This document shows, piece after piece, positions 54,209-63,850 of a stretch of 64,000 nucleotides of DNA; position 1 is the stretch's first letter; the number at the start of each line of letters is the position of its first letter. Below the pieces are notes generated by a model. That model saw nothing but the letters and a program-made list of their open reading frames with translations. It was not told the origin of the DNA and did not search any database. The translations under genes were made by a program, and so were the position numbers. The DNA is from Polynucleobacter necessarius (GTDB taxonomy: Bacteria > Pseudomonadota > Gammaproteobacteria > Burkholderiales > Burkholderiaceae): NCBI RefSeq assembly GCF_900095205.1, contig NZ_LT606951.1:1364001-1428000 (forward strand), given 5' to 3'.

Positions 54209-54224
54209 GAATCACGAAGACTAT

Positions 54225-55026
54225 ATGCATCTTAAAATTCGCCATCGTACGGAATACCGCTATGAAACTCCAGTGCGTTATTCCATTCAAGAATTACGCT
54301 TAACACCTCCAACAACTGCGGGGCAGCAAATCGATAAGTGGCGAATTAGCACCCCGGTCAAGGCATCTAGCTTAATAGATACTTTTGGCAATGTCTGCAG
54401 CGTATTTGTACAAGAAAGTCCTTATACCTCGATGATGATCGAGGCTGAAGGTGAATTACATACGTAAGATGCCTTTGAGTTCATTGATGACGCCAAAGCA
54501 GTCCACCTTATTACCTTTTGCAGCAAACTAATTTGACCGAACCTACAGAGGAGAGGTTGGAATACTTCTCCTATAGTCTGCCCAAGAAAAATTCTGTTGA
54601 TCAAGTGCTTAAATTCGCCGAGGCCGCTCAAGGCTTGATTGTCTACTCTCCAGGCCAAACCAACTTTGCCACTACAGTTGCGCAATCTTTTGCCATGAAA
54701 TCTGGTGTTTGCCAAGATCATGCCCACATTATGCTCAGCTTATGTCGCGCAACTGGCATTCCTGCGCGCTACGTGAGCGGCTACTTTTTCGCTGAAGAAT
54801 CGCCTAATTTAGCTAGCCACGCATGGATCGATTTTTGTAGCGACATCGATCAAGGCATTTGGACCAGCGTGGATATTACCCATGCTTGCTTAATTGATTC
54901 TCGTCATATCCGCTTGGCTATTGGGCGAGATTACTATTCAGCAGCACCCGTGAAGGGCGTACGCTCGGGTGGCGGGGGGGGGGTGAAGAGCTTACTGCGA
55001 ACATTTCCATTCAACAGTTGCCATAG
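54225..55026 (+). pseudogene. Transglutaminase-like cysteine protease of the Anbu operon, at least three lesions
   Basis: Papain-fold transglutaminase-like protein with a beta-sandwich N-domain. Start 54225: HLKIRHRTEYRYETPVRYSI. An in-frame TAA at 54465-54467 ends it after GELHT; a shift near 54506 leads to QQTNLTEPTEERLEYFSY. The catalytic Cys is in SGVCQDHAHIMLSL, the His in ASHAWIDF, and the Asp in DITHACLID. Near the end the G10 tract at 54974-54983 shifts the C-terminus; in the right frame it reads EELTANISIQQLP and ends at 55026. All three catalytic residues are intact. It may release or process peptides made by the ATP-grasp partner (inference). Confidence 0.8.
54974..54983 (+). repeat. 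G10 homopolymer in the transglutaminase gene
   Basis: Ten consecutive G residues, in a Gly-coding stretch (SGGG) of the transglutaminase C-terminus. With eight or eleven G the last part of the protein is in frame; with ten it is not. It is the longest homopolymer I noticed. Such tracts are unstable in replication and in sequencing. Confidence 0.6.
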
Positions 55027-55028
55027 CA

Positions 55029-55076
55029 ACCCTCTTAGACAATTAAGGGATAATTCCAAGAAATTATTAAGAGGGT
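55029..55076 (+). promoter_or_regulatory. Hairpin covering the Anbu ribosome-binding site
   Basis: ACCCTCTTA at 55029-55037 is the exact reverse complement of TAAGAGGGT at 55068-55076. The right arm contains AAGAGGG, the only Shine-Dalgarno-like sequence before the Anbu ATG at 55083. Pairing would hide it. The 30-base loop includes a small inner dyad (AATTA, 55041-55045, with TAATT, 55050-55054). The left arm begins 3 bases after the transglutaminase stop, so ribosomes finishing that gene could open the hairpin; this is inference. Confidence 0.45.
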
Positions 55077-55082
55077 CAGTGT

Positions 55083-55895
55083 ATGACGTATTGTGTTGGT
55101 CTTTGCTTTAAAGACAGTCTGGTTTTCTTGTCTGACACTTGGACAAATGCTAGTGTAGACCAAATTGGCACCTTTAGAAAAATGACCTTATTTCAAAATA
55201 AGGATCGCTCCTTTGCTCTCATGAGCGCTGGCAATCTTGCTATCACGCAGTCTGTTAAAGAAATTCTGCTTCAGGGTCAAGCCTTCAAGGGCAGGAATCT
55301 GTGGACTGCTAAAAACTCATATGAAGCCGCGGTTGTTGTCGGTAACGCCATCAAACAAGTTTTTGAACGTGATCATGCGGCTCTTGAAAAGGCGGGGCTC
55401 GACTTTAATTGCAATATGATTTTCGGTGGCCAAGTAAAAGGTGAAAAGCCACGCCTATTTAACATTTATTCCGCTGGAAACTTTATTGAATCCACTCCAG
55501 AAACTTGTTATTTCCAAATTGGAGAATCCAAATACGGCAAACCCATTTTGGATCGAGTGCTTAACTTTACAACCCCACTAAATCTAGCAACTAAATGCGC
55601 ACTCATCTCGATGGACTCAACCTTAAAAAGTAATATTTCAGTTGGCTTGCCTCTGGATATGCTCGTTTATGAAAACAACTCTCTAAAGGCTACAAAACTA
55701 GTTACTCTTGATGATGCGAATCCTTATTTTGCGATGATTCATCAATCGTGGGGAGAGAGGTTGCGAGAGGCTTTTAATTCGATTGCTGAAACCCAGCTGG
55801 AGTGGCGCTCAAAAATCCAGCGACATCTCCCATTCCCGCTAAGAAAATGGGTGCTGTACCAATCAATCTTCCCCATCCAAAAAGCAGGCGGTTAA
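55083..55895 (+). CDS. Anbu: ancestral beta-subunit proteasome-like protein
   Basis: This Ntn-hydrolase is the bacterial proteasome homologue called Anbu. MTYCVGL starts the protein; Thr2 is the expected catalytic nucleophile once Met is removed, as in Anbu families. SDTWTNASVDQIGTFRKMTL, FALMSAGNLAITQSV, CNMIFGGQV and CALISMDSTLKSNISVG are recognisable blocks. Its partners (ATP-grasp, alpha-E, transglutaminase) precede it in an operon. The frame is open for 270 residues, but the end (RKWVLYQSIFPIQKAGG) looks shifted: in another frame, up to a stop at 55971, the tail is Lys-rich (KKIVSKKSTSKKK), as relatives often have a basic tail. The core fold (residues 1-235) is intact. Confidence 0.85.
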   Translation: MTYCVGLCFKDSLVFLSDTWTNASVDQIGTFRKMTLFQNKDRSFALMSAGNLAITQSVKEILLQGQAFKGRNLWTAKNSYEAAVVVGNAIKQVFERDHAALEKAGLDFNCNMIFGGQVKGEKPRLFNIYSAGNFIESTPETCYFQIGESKYGKPILDRVLNFTTPLNLATKCALISMDSTLKSNISVGLPLDMLVYENNSLKATKLVTLDDANPYFAMIHQSWGERLREAFNSIAETQLEWRSKIQRHLPFPLRKWVLYQSIFPIQKAGG

Positions 55896-56002
55896 ATCCC
55901 CCGCAGCCACTAAAACAAGCAAGCCAGTAAAGAAAATTGTTAGTAAAAAGTCGACTTCCAAGAAAAAGTAAGCGACACAGTTAACTTGCACATCTGAGTT
56001 CC

Positions 56003-56042
56003 AAACTAAAAAGGCCTAGAAAAATCTAGGCCTTTTTAGTTT
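56003..56042. terminator. Strong bidirectional terminator between Anbu and ppsA
   Basis: AAACTAAAAAGGCCTAGA at 56003-56020 pairs perfectly with 56025-56042 around an AAAA loop: an 18-bp stem with a GGCC core flanked by A and T tracts, so it can serve both converging genes. It lies between the Anbu operon (plus strand) and ppsA (minus strand). Confidence 0.85.
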
Positions 56043-56056
56043 TACGAATTGTTAAA

Positions 56057-58461
56057 TTAGGCTTTGAGATTCTTGCCTAACATTTCCCAGGTAGTCACTA
56101 CGCTATCTGGATTTAATGAGATTGAGGTAATACCCTTCTCCACTAGCCAACGAGCGAAGTCTGGATGATCTGAAGGGCCTTGACCACAAATACCAACGTA
56201 TTTATTTTGTTTGCGGCAGGCATCAATTGAACGAGCAATCATAAATTCCACTGCTGGATCACGCTCATCAAAGTCAATGGCCAACAATTCCATACCGGAG
56301 TCACGATCTAGACCCAAAGTTAATTGGGTCATATCGTTAGAGCCAATAGAGAATCCGTCGAAATACTCTAGGAACCGGTCAGCCAAGATTGCATTTGAAG
56401 GAATCTCGCACATCATGATCAAACGCAGGCCATTAACGCCACGCTTGAGACCAAACTTTTCCATCATGTTGATAACGCGTTCAACTTGCTTGATCGTACG
56501 CACAAACGGAACCATGATTTCCACGTTATCCAAGCCCATATCTTCACGTACGCGCTTCATTGCTGCACACTCTAGGGCAAAAACTTCGCCGAAGTCTTCT
56601 GACACATAACGTGAGGCACCGCGGAAACCCAGCATTGGGTTTTCTTCATCGGGTTCATAACGTGATCCACCAATCAACTTCTTGTACTCATTGGATTTGA
56701 AGTCTGACAAACGAACAATGACCGGTTTTGGATAGAAAGCCGCTGCAATAGTGGCTACACCCTCAACCAATTTGTCTTCATAGAACTGACGTGGGCCAGC
56801 GTAGCCACGAGCAACACTCTCCACTGCACGTTTAAGATCAGGGTCAATGTTTGGATACTCCAAAACTGCGCGAGGGTGAACGCCAATGTAGTTATTGATA
56901 ATGAACTCAAGGCGGGCCAAGCCTACGCCCGCATTTGGGATCTGGCAGAAATCAAATGCTAATTGAGGATTACCAATATTCATGGTGATCTTCACTGGAA
57001 TCTCGGGCAATACGCCACGAGATACCTCTGTTACCTCTGTCTCGATCAAGCCATCATAGATATGACCTTCATCTCCTTCGGCACAGGAAACAGTCACCAT
57101 CATGCCGTCTTGCAAATGCTCTGTAGCGTCGCCACAACCAACCACTGCAGGCACGCCGAGCTCACGCGCAATAATCGCCGCATGGCAAGTACGTCCTCCA
57201 CGATTAGTCACAATCGCAGAAGCACGTTTCATTACCGGCTCCCAGTTTGGATCAGTCATATCAGCAACTAATACATCACCAGGCTGAACTCGATCCATTT
57301 CGCTTGGATCGCGAATGATGCGTACAGGGCCTGCGCCAATCTTTTGCCCAATAGCACGTCCTTTTGCCAACACTTTAGAGCTACCTTTGAGTTTGTAGCG
57401 CATCTCGACTTGACCGGCCGCCTGACTCTTCACAGTCTCAGGACGCGCTTGAAGGATGTAAATACGGCCATCTTGACCGTCTTTGCCCCGCTCAATATCC
57501 ATGGACGACCGTAGTGCTTCTCGATGATCATGGCGTATTTAGCCAACTCAGTAATGCCTGCATCCTCTAAAGAGAAACGGTTACGTTTCTCTGGGGATAC
57601 ATCAACAGTCTGTACTTTTTCCGCAGAGCCTTTAGGTGCAAATTGCATCTGAATTAACTTCGAACCTAAAGAGCGACGAATGATCGCTTTTTTACCTTGC
57701 ACTAAGGTGGTTTTGAAAACATAAAACTCATCTGGATTTACGGCACCTTGAACAACGGTCTCGCCCAAGCCATAGCTTGATGTAATGAACACTACATCCT
57801 CAAATCCTGACTCAGCGTCTAATGTAAACATGACGCCAGCAGCACCAAGGTCGGAGCGAACCATTCGCTGAATACCAGCAGATAAGGCTACTTCAGCATG
57901 GGCAAAGCCCTTATGAACGCGATAAGAGATAGCGCGATCGTTGTAAAGAGATGCAAATACCTCACGAATCTTCTTGAGAACATCATCAATACCTTCAACG
58001 TTCAAGAAAGTTTCTTGTTGACCGGCAAATGACGCGTCTGGCAAGTCTTCAGCGGTGGCTGATGAACGCACAGCAAAAGAGCCTTTACCTGAATCATCCA
58101 AAACAGCAAATGCTTTACGGATTTCTTCATCAAGCTTACGCTGAAATGGCGCTGTTTCAATCCAATGACGAATCTCCGCACCAGCTTCCGCTAACGCACG
58201 AACATCATCAATATTCAAGCCATCCAAACGTTGTTGAATAAGCTCAGTCAAATTGTTGTGCTTCAGAAAATCACGAAATGCCAATGCCGTAGTAACAAAT
58301 CCAGTTGGCACACGTATCCCGGTTGAAGCTAATTGAGAAATCATTTCGCCTAAGGAAGCATTCTTACCGCCGACTGACTCAACATCTGTCATGCGAAGTT
58401 GCTCAAAAGGTAAAACATAGGCATCAACCATACTGCTATTTTGTCGCTGTTGGTTGGACAT
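56057..58461 (-). pseudogene. ppsA: Phosphoenolpyruvate synthase, one frameshift
   Basis: PpsA converts pyruvate and ATP to PEP, AMP and phosphate, the entry to gluconeogenesis. The ATP-grasp N-domain shows [12 protein letters not shown] and [20 protein letters not shown]. The phosphorylated His is in [20 protein letters not shown] and the PEP-binding end in [17 protein letters not shown]; all catalytic residues are present. One base is missing at about 57503, at GRP / MDIERGKDG. That is the only lesion in a full-length gene of about 800 codons. Its divergent regulator gene ppsR also has a single shift. Confidence 0.85.
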
Positions 58462-58567
58462 AAAATACTCTCAAAAGATAAGGAAACTGGTCTAGCGGCC
58501 ACCCTAAATGGGGCATGCTTTAATATGATCCTATTGTAGTGCTGACCCTGACTTTTAAGCTAAATCC

Positions 58568-59396
58568 ATGTCTAACGAAACCCGTATTATTTTTATTGTC
58601 TCCGACGGCACCGGCATTACGGCCGAGAACTTCAGCCAGTCAAGTTTGACCCAATTTGAGGCCACTTTTAGGCATATTCGGGTGCCTTTTGTGGATAGCC
58701 GTAGATAAAGCTCATGATGCTGTCAGCAGTATCAATCAGGCGGCTAGCAAATATGGGGTGCAACCCATTGTTTTCACCACTTTAGTGAATTCTGAGCTCA
58801 ATTCGATTGTTGGCAAAGCAAATGGCCTTATCCTCGATATGTTCCAGACTTTTGTGGCCCCATTAGAAGCGGCTTTAGACATGAAATCTACTCATGCCAT
58901 GAACCGCCTGCACCATAACGCCGATACCGAGGCCTATAAAAATCGCATAGAAGCTATTAACCACTCTTTAGCCCATGATGATGGCCAATCTAATCAAAAC
59001 CTGGCTGAAGCTGATGTCATTCTAATTGGCATTTCCCGAGTGGGGAAAACGCCAACTAGCCTCTATTTAGCAATGCAGTACGGACTTAAGGCAGCGAACT
59101 ACCCACTGATTCCTGAAGACTTTGAGCGTGGTCAACTTCCAAAAGACTTGGTACCCTATCGCCATAAAATTTTTGGCCTCATGATTGATGCCGAGCGACT
59201 CTCAGAGATACGTAATGAAAGGCGCCCTGGTAGTAATTATGCGAAGCTAGAAAACTGCCGCTACGAAATCAATGAAGCGACAGCAATGATGAAAAAACAA
59301 TCAATTCCATGGGCACTCACCACCAACAAATCAATTGAAGAGATTGCCACCACCGTATTGCAAGCCATTAAATCAGACAAAACTATTTTGGGTTAG
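58568..59396 (+). pseudogene. ppsR: PEP synthase regulatory kinase/pyrophosphorylase, one frameshift
   Basis: PSRP (DUF299) is an ADP-dependent kinase and pyrophosphorylase that switches PpsA off and on. The start at 58568 reads SNETRIIFIVSDGTGITAEN. One base is wrong near 58700 (VPFVDS / VDKAHDAVSSINQA). The rest is open: VILIGISRVGKTPTSLYLA is the P-loop-like motif of the family. It is divergent from ppsA, its target, with 106 bases between starts. Both genes of the pair carry exactly one frameshift. Confidence 0.85.
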
Positions 59397-59418
59397 AGCT
59401 CTAGCTGCCGCAATAGTG

Positions 59419-60939
59419 TTAACTCGAAAAAACGATTTGATTTCTACCGCTGGTTTTAGCCTTATACATAGCTTCATCTGCGCGTCTCATTAACTCTACC
59501 CCGTCTTCTCCATGCATTGGATGTAAAGCAATTCCAATGCTCGCGCTTGAAGTCAACTCATTACCCTCATAACTCACTGGCTTCATCAGTGATTGCCGAA
59601 TATTTTCTGCTATTTGCAAGACATGAGCCTCAGTATCAGAACCTAGCAATAAGACTACAAACTCATCCCCACCAATACGTCCAACGGTATCCGATACACG
59701 CACACTCGCCTTTAATCTCTTGGCAACCTCTATAAGTAACGCATCACCAGCATCATGGCTATAGGCGTCATTGATTGTTTTGAGATTATCAAGATCAATA
59801 AATAAATTTGCTAAATTTGTTTTGTTATGCTTAGCCTGATTGATGGCCTGACTAAAGCGATCAAAGAATAGGCCTTTATTTGGTAGACCAGTCAAAATAT
59901 CGTGGTTTGCACGATGGTAATGCTCTTCTACACCTTTACTATATGACCCCAACAAATAATAGGTGCCAACAATCAACGCAATTAAGCTGAGCGTGGTAGC
60001 TACCAATACACCAATAGCATTCTTGTACCAATTAGATAGATATACTGATTCTGGAAGCGTAGCACCAACGATAAAGGGATAGCCATTAACCCTTTTATAA
60101 GAGAGCATTCTGGTGATACCCACCTCACCAGGATTAGTAAATGCCGCATTAGATGAAAATACGACACCATTTTTGAGATCAGCATGCGCTAATGATTGCT
60201 CAATCAATCCCAAAGAATTAACCTGTCCAATTTGTTTAGTCACTAAGGGCCAACGTGTAAGCAATGTATTGTCACTTCGGTACAAAATAATAGAGGCGCC
60301 ATCACCCAAGCTAGAGCTCACGCCCTTATAGAAGTTAGAAATCATCTCAACTGAAACGCCAATGAGTACTAGGCTCAAAAATTCATGTTTGCTGCCATTA
60401 ATCCGTTTAGCAAGATAAAAAACCCATTTACCTGTCTCTTTATTTTGTACAGGGACGCTATAGAACGTCGATACATCATCATCGGTGACGCTTAGATATT
60501 TAAAGCAATCCCTATCCTTCAAGTTGATATCTGGCGGCGGATACTCCCTTGAAAAATTCAGAACCTTTCCATCAGAGCCCACAAATGTACTGACATCCAA
60601 TATGGGATTTGTTCCAGCTTTCTCTTTTAAAGCTTCATATAAATCTTTTTTAGAGGCGAACTCTCGAAAACTCTTTTCATTTTTAATGTGAGCCAATTCG
60701 ATCACATCGTAAATGCTATCCAACGCAGTATTAGCCGAAAATATAGTTTGAGCAGTATGCTCAGCCAAGACAGATGACAGATTTGATAGTTGCGCTAAAC
60801 GATCCTCGACACTACTCTTGCAAAGCAGCTAAATAGAAACAAAAGCGTTGCCGATCAAGACGATCGCAAGGCCAATCGAGATAGGTTTAATAATACGAAG
60901 GTTGCGCTTCGCAGCGCCAAAGGATTCAAGAACAACCAT
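59419..60939 (-). pseudogene. Membrane-bound diguanylate cyclase with extracytoplasmic sensor, one nonsense codon
   Basis: A GGDEF protein that would make cyclic di-GMP. The start at 60939 begins the first membrane helix (ISIGLAIVLIGNAFVSI), cut by an in-frame TAG at 60829-60831, probably from a Trp codon. After it the frame is open: a periplasmic Cache-like sensor domain (residues ~60-300), a second membrane helix (GVLVATTLSLIALIVGTYYL), and the GGDEF domain with DILTGLPNKGLFFDRFSQA and RIGGDEFVVLLLG (catalytic GGDEF intact). A TTG at 60768 could give a start after the first helix, but the sensor would then lack its membrane anchor on one side. Confidence 0.8.
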
Positions 60940-61083
60940 TATGTATTTTGGCCGTTCTCTGTAAAAAATCCATTGAATTGTTCTTTTGCAAAGACCATAA
61001 ACATCTTATAAGTTGCCTTTACAAAGATAAGTGTTGTTGAAGCTATCTTAGCTACTTCTAAAAAATTGTTTTTGACTTAAAAC

Positions 61084-61120
61084 AAGGAGGTTTATGAAAC
61101 TCGCTAGGATTCTTCATTAT
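61084..61120 (+). other. Strong Shine-Dalgarno before a very short ORF, possible gene remnant
   Basis: AAGGAGG at 61084-61090 lies 3 bases before ATG at 61094. The frame has only nine codons (KLARILHY after Met) and a TGA. The 280-base gap 60940-61219, in which it lies, holds nothing else I can recognise. It may be the start of a deleted gene or chance. Confidence 0.25.
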
Positions 61121-61219
61121 TGATAATTTTAAATTATTTAATCATTTTATGAGCATTCCTGCACTGCCAAGTGCTAGGCCTTTGATAAATAAAGCTTTTA
61201 TTAGGGATAGGAGATGAGA

Positions 61220-62044
61220 TTAAATACGTCTAATCCGCATAGTCTCAAAAAGGCATACCGCAGCAGCCGTTGAAACATTCAAGGACTCTACTCTTGGGTC
61301 AATAGGGATGGAGACACCCTTGGCTTGCGCAAAGAGCTCTTCAGAAACGCCCCGCCCTTCGCTGCCCATTACCCATGCAACAGGATGAAAGAGCTCTTTT
61401 TTTAAAGTGTAAAGATCTTGCTCTGCATCTGCAGTTGCCGATAATAAGGATGCAGTTACAGCACTTAATACTTGCTGGTTAGACCAACCTTCGTATAAAT
61501 CTAGAAGACGATGCGCTCCCATACCCGCGCGCAACACTTTGTTTGACCACAAATGTGCGCACCCTGACAAAGCAATGACTTGGGTGAAACCCGCGGCGGC
61601 GGCTGTGCGCAAGATAGAACCTACATTACCTGCATCTTGTACTCGATCCAATATCACCACATCACCATCTAATGTTGCAATAGATTGCGGGGGAGAGATT
61701 ATTGATTTTGGAAGATTCAACAAACCAGCGAGATGTGGTGCATTGACTAAATCGCTCAATAAATCCCAGAGAGCGCTATCTAGCTGATATACCTTAGTCT
61801 CGGGGCAAACATCCAAATGCTCATAGACCGCTTGGGAAATCTCTAAATTCTTAAGCCCCATTTCAGAGGTGAAGAGAGTTTTTAGGGCTGGATCACCTAC
61901 CCAAGTTTGCACAAGATGAATCCCCTCTAATAATGCATGACCACTGGCTAACCTAGCCTTCTGCCCCTTCGAACCAGTAGTTTGTAGATTACGAATCTCT
62001 TTAAATAAAGGATTCTCTTTGGAGGTAATGAGATCGAAGTTCAT
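61220..62044 (-). CDS. TrmH/SpoU-family RNA 2'-O-methyltransferase
   Basis: The 274-residue SPOUT methyltransferase is open. The N-terminal substrate-binding domain (residues 1-95) carries SKENPLFKEIRNLQTTGSKG. The knot domain has VVILDRVQDAGNVGSILRTA (motif 1, with the NxGxxxR Asn and Arg), VMGSEGRGVSEEL (motif 2) and SLNVSTAAAVCLFETMR (motif 3). It would methylate a tRNA or rRNA ribose; the substrate is not clear. It lies in the lpxA-lpxB-rnhB-trmH order, 3 bases after the rnhB stop. Confidence 0.85.
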   Translation of the reverse strand: MNFDLITSKENPLFKEIRNLQTTGSKGQKARLASGHALLEGIHLVQTWVGDPALKTLFTSEMGLKNLEISQAVYEHLDVCPETKVYQLDSALWDLLSDLVNAPHLAGLLNLPKSIISPPQSIATLDGDVVILDRVQDAGNVGSILRTAAAAGFTQVIALSGCAHLWSNKVLRAGMGAHRLLDLYEGWSNQQVLSAVTASLLSATADAEQDLYTLKKELFHPVAWVMGSEGRGVSEELFAQAKGVSIPIDPRVESLNVSTAAAVCLFETMRIRRI

Positions 62045-62047
62045 AGC

Positions 62048-62641
62048 TTAATTTGCAATGGATTCCAATACCTTACGAACTGGTGAAAAACTACGTCGAT
62101 GTTGATCGCACGCACCATATTGCTGGAGAGCTGCAAAATGGGCTTCTGTTGGATAACCCATATGTTGTGCAAACCTATACTCGGGATGACGTTCATGCAA
62201 AGCCACCATCTGACGATCGCGCGTCACTTTAGCAATAATAGAAGCCGCAGAAATCGCTGGTTCTTTCGCATCGCCCTTCACAATTGCCTCCGCCGAAATT
62301 GGCAACTCTGGGCAGCGATTGCCATCAATCAATGCTTTCTCAGGCCAAGCACCCATACGAATGGTGAGATCTTCAATGGCACGGCGCATAGCCAGCATGG
62401 TAGCCTGAAGAATATTGATCTCATCAATCTCAGCAGGGCTTGCCTCACCAATACCCCAGGCTTTCGACCTCTCCAAGATCTGCTGGTAGAGAAATTCACG
62501 TCGAGCAGCGGTCAATTTCTTGGAGTCTTTTAATCCTTCAATCGGATTATTGGGATCAAGCACTACAGCACCAGCGACCACTGCGCCAACCAATGGTCCG
62601 CACCCCGCTTCATCCACACCGCAGACCCAAATCATCTTCAT
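62048..62641 (-). CDS. rnhB: Ribonuclease HII
   Basis: The 197-residue enzyme removes ribonucleotides from DNA/RNA hybrids. [20 protein letters not shown] holds the first catalytic Asp and Glu, GLKDSKKL follows, ALIDGNRCP has the next Asp, and [20 protein letters not shown] the next block. Open and normal length. Its ATG overlaps the lpxB stop (ATGA). Confidence 0.95.
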   Translation of the reverse strand: MKMIWVCGVDEAGCGPLVGAVVAGAVVLDPNNPIEGLKDSKKLTAARREFLYQQILERSKAWGIGEASPAEIDEINILQATMLAMRRAIEDLTIRMGAWPEKALIDGNRCPELPISAEAIVKGDAKEPAISAASIIAKVTRDRQMVALHERHPEYRFAQHMGYPTEAHFAALQQYGACDQHRRSFSPVRKVLESIAN

Positions 62642-63840
62642 ATCGATTGGGACTTGCGATGGTTTGCGATCGTCTGAGCGACTGCTTGTGCTACCAGCAA
62701 ACCTGTGGGACGCCGCAGAGTTTCATGCATATGAGAGAAACGCTCTTTCAATGCGGCAACTTTGGTTGGATGCTCCAACCAATCTAGTACAGCATTTGCT
62801 AATTTTTCAGGAGTAGCGTCATCTTGCAATAGTTCTGGCACAACAAACCCCCCGCATAAGATATTCGGCAGACCGACATAAGGTAAATAACCTTGCCGCT
62901 TCATGATTTGCGCGGTTAACCAGGGCACCTTATATGAAATCACCATGGGCTTTTTCCATAAGGCAGCTTGCAAAGTCGCTGTTCCGCTCGCAATCAAGAC
63001 CACATCAGATGCCTCCAACACTTCATCGGCCATCCCGTCAAGCAAGTGAATCTGAATATCTGGATTCGCATCCTTAGTCTTAAGCAAAAGCTGTTCAAGC
63101 GGCTCGCGCAATCGGGGGGTTGCTACCGGAATTAAAAAATGAAGCTTTTGACCTTTTAATCTCTCACTCAATAACTGCATGGCTTCAAAAAAAACTGGGG
63201 CAATCAGCTCAATTTCAGAACCACGACTACCAGGGAGTACTGCTACTAGGATTCCATCAAGCGATGCGGCATCTAAATGGAGGGTCTTGGCAATGATTTT
63301 TCTTGCGCTAGCAGTATTAGGCTCTAGCGGAATATCGCTTGCTAAAAGATGCCCCACATAAGTGGATGCCACCCCTACACGATCATAGATTTCAGTTTCA
63401 AAAGGAAATATGCACAGCATACGCTCTACTGCTTGAGCGATCTTCTTAATGCGCCCTGCCCTCCAAGCCCAAATAGATGGCGACACCAAATGTAAAGTTG
63501 GAATACCGGCTTTACGCAATTGCAGCTCAACACCTAAATTAAAGTCCGGAGCATCAATGCCCAAATAGACATCGGGTCGCCCCTCATTGAGAAGATGATG
63601 GATAAGCTCTTTGCGTAAACTCAAAATAGCAGGAAGCTGTTTAATGGCTTCAACATAACCGCGTACGCTCAATGTTTCCATTGGCCAATCGGAGCGCATA
63701 CCTTCTGCCTGCATGCGTGGGCCACCAATACCATACACCTCAAGCCCAGACATATTTGGACTCTGATTAAGCGCACTCAGCACTGGTGCAGCCAGCAAAT
63801 CACCAGAAGGTTCGCCTGCTACACAAGCTAACTTTGGCAA
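62638..63840 (-). CDS. lpxB: Lipid-A-disaccharide synthase
   Basis: The enzyme joins UDP-2,3-diacylglucosamine and lipid X to make the lipid A disaccharide. I start it at TTG 63840, 10 bases after the lpxA stop, giving [20 protein letters not shown]; the family begins VAGEASGD-like here. A longer frame from 63945 would run through lpxA in another frame. [30 protein letters not shown] and [19 protein letters not shown] are hallmark blocks. About 400 residues, open. Confidence 0.9.
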   Translation of the reverse strand: MPKLACVAGEPSGDLLAAPVLSALNQSPNMSGLEVYGIGGPRMQAEGMRSDWPMETLSVRGYVEAIKQLPAILSLRKELIHHLLNEGRPDVYLGIDAPDFNLGVELQLRKAGIPTLHLVSPSIWAWRAGRIKKIAQAVERMLCIFPFETEIYDRVGVASTYVGHLLASDIPLEPNTASARKIIAKTLHLDAASLDGILVAVLPGSRGSEIELIAPVFFEAMQLLSERLKGQKLHFLIPVATPRLREPLEQLLLKTKDANPDIQIHLLDGMADEVLEASDVVLIASGTATLQAALWKKPMVISYKVPWLTAQIMKRQGYLPYVGLPNILCGGFVVPELLQDDATPEKLANAVLDWLEHPTKVAALKERFSHMHETLRRPTGLLVAQAVAQTIANHRKSQSI

Positions 63841-63850
63841 AGTAGTTCCG

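Noticed and set aside
54974..54983. G10 tract as a designed phase-variation switch of the Anbu operon
   Set aside because: It lies near the very end of a gene already stopped upstream (TAA at 54465), so changing its length could not restore a full protein. I keep it only as a low-interest observation.
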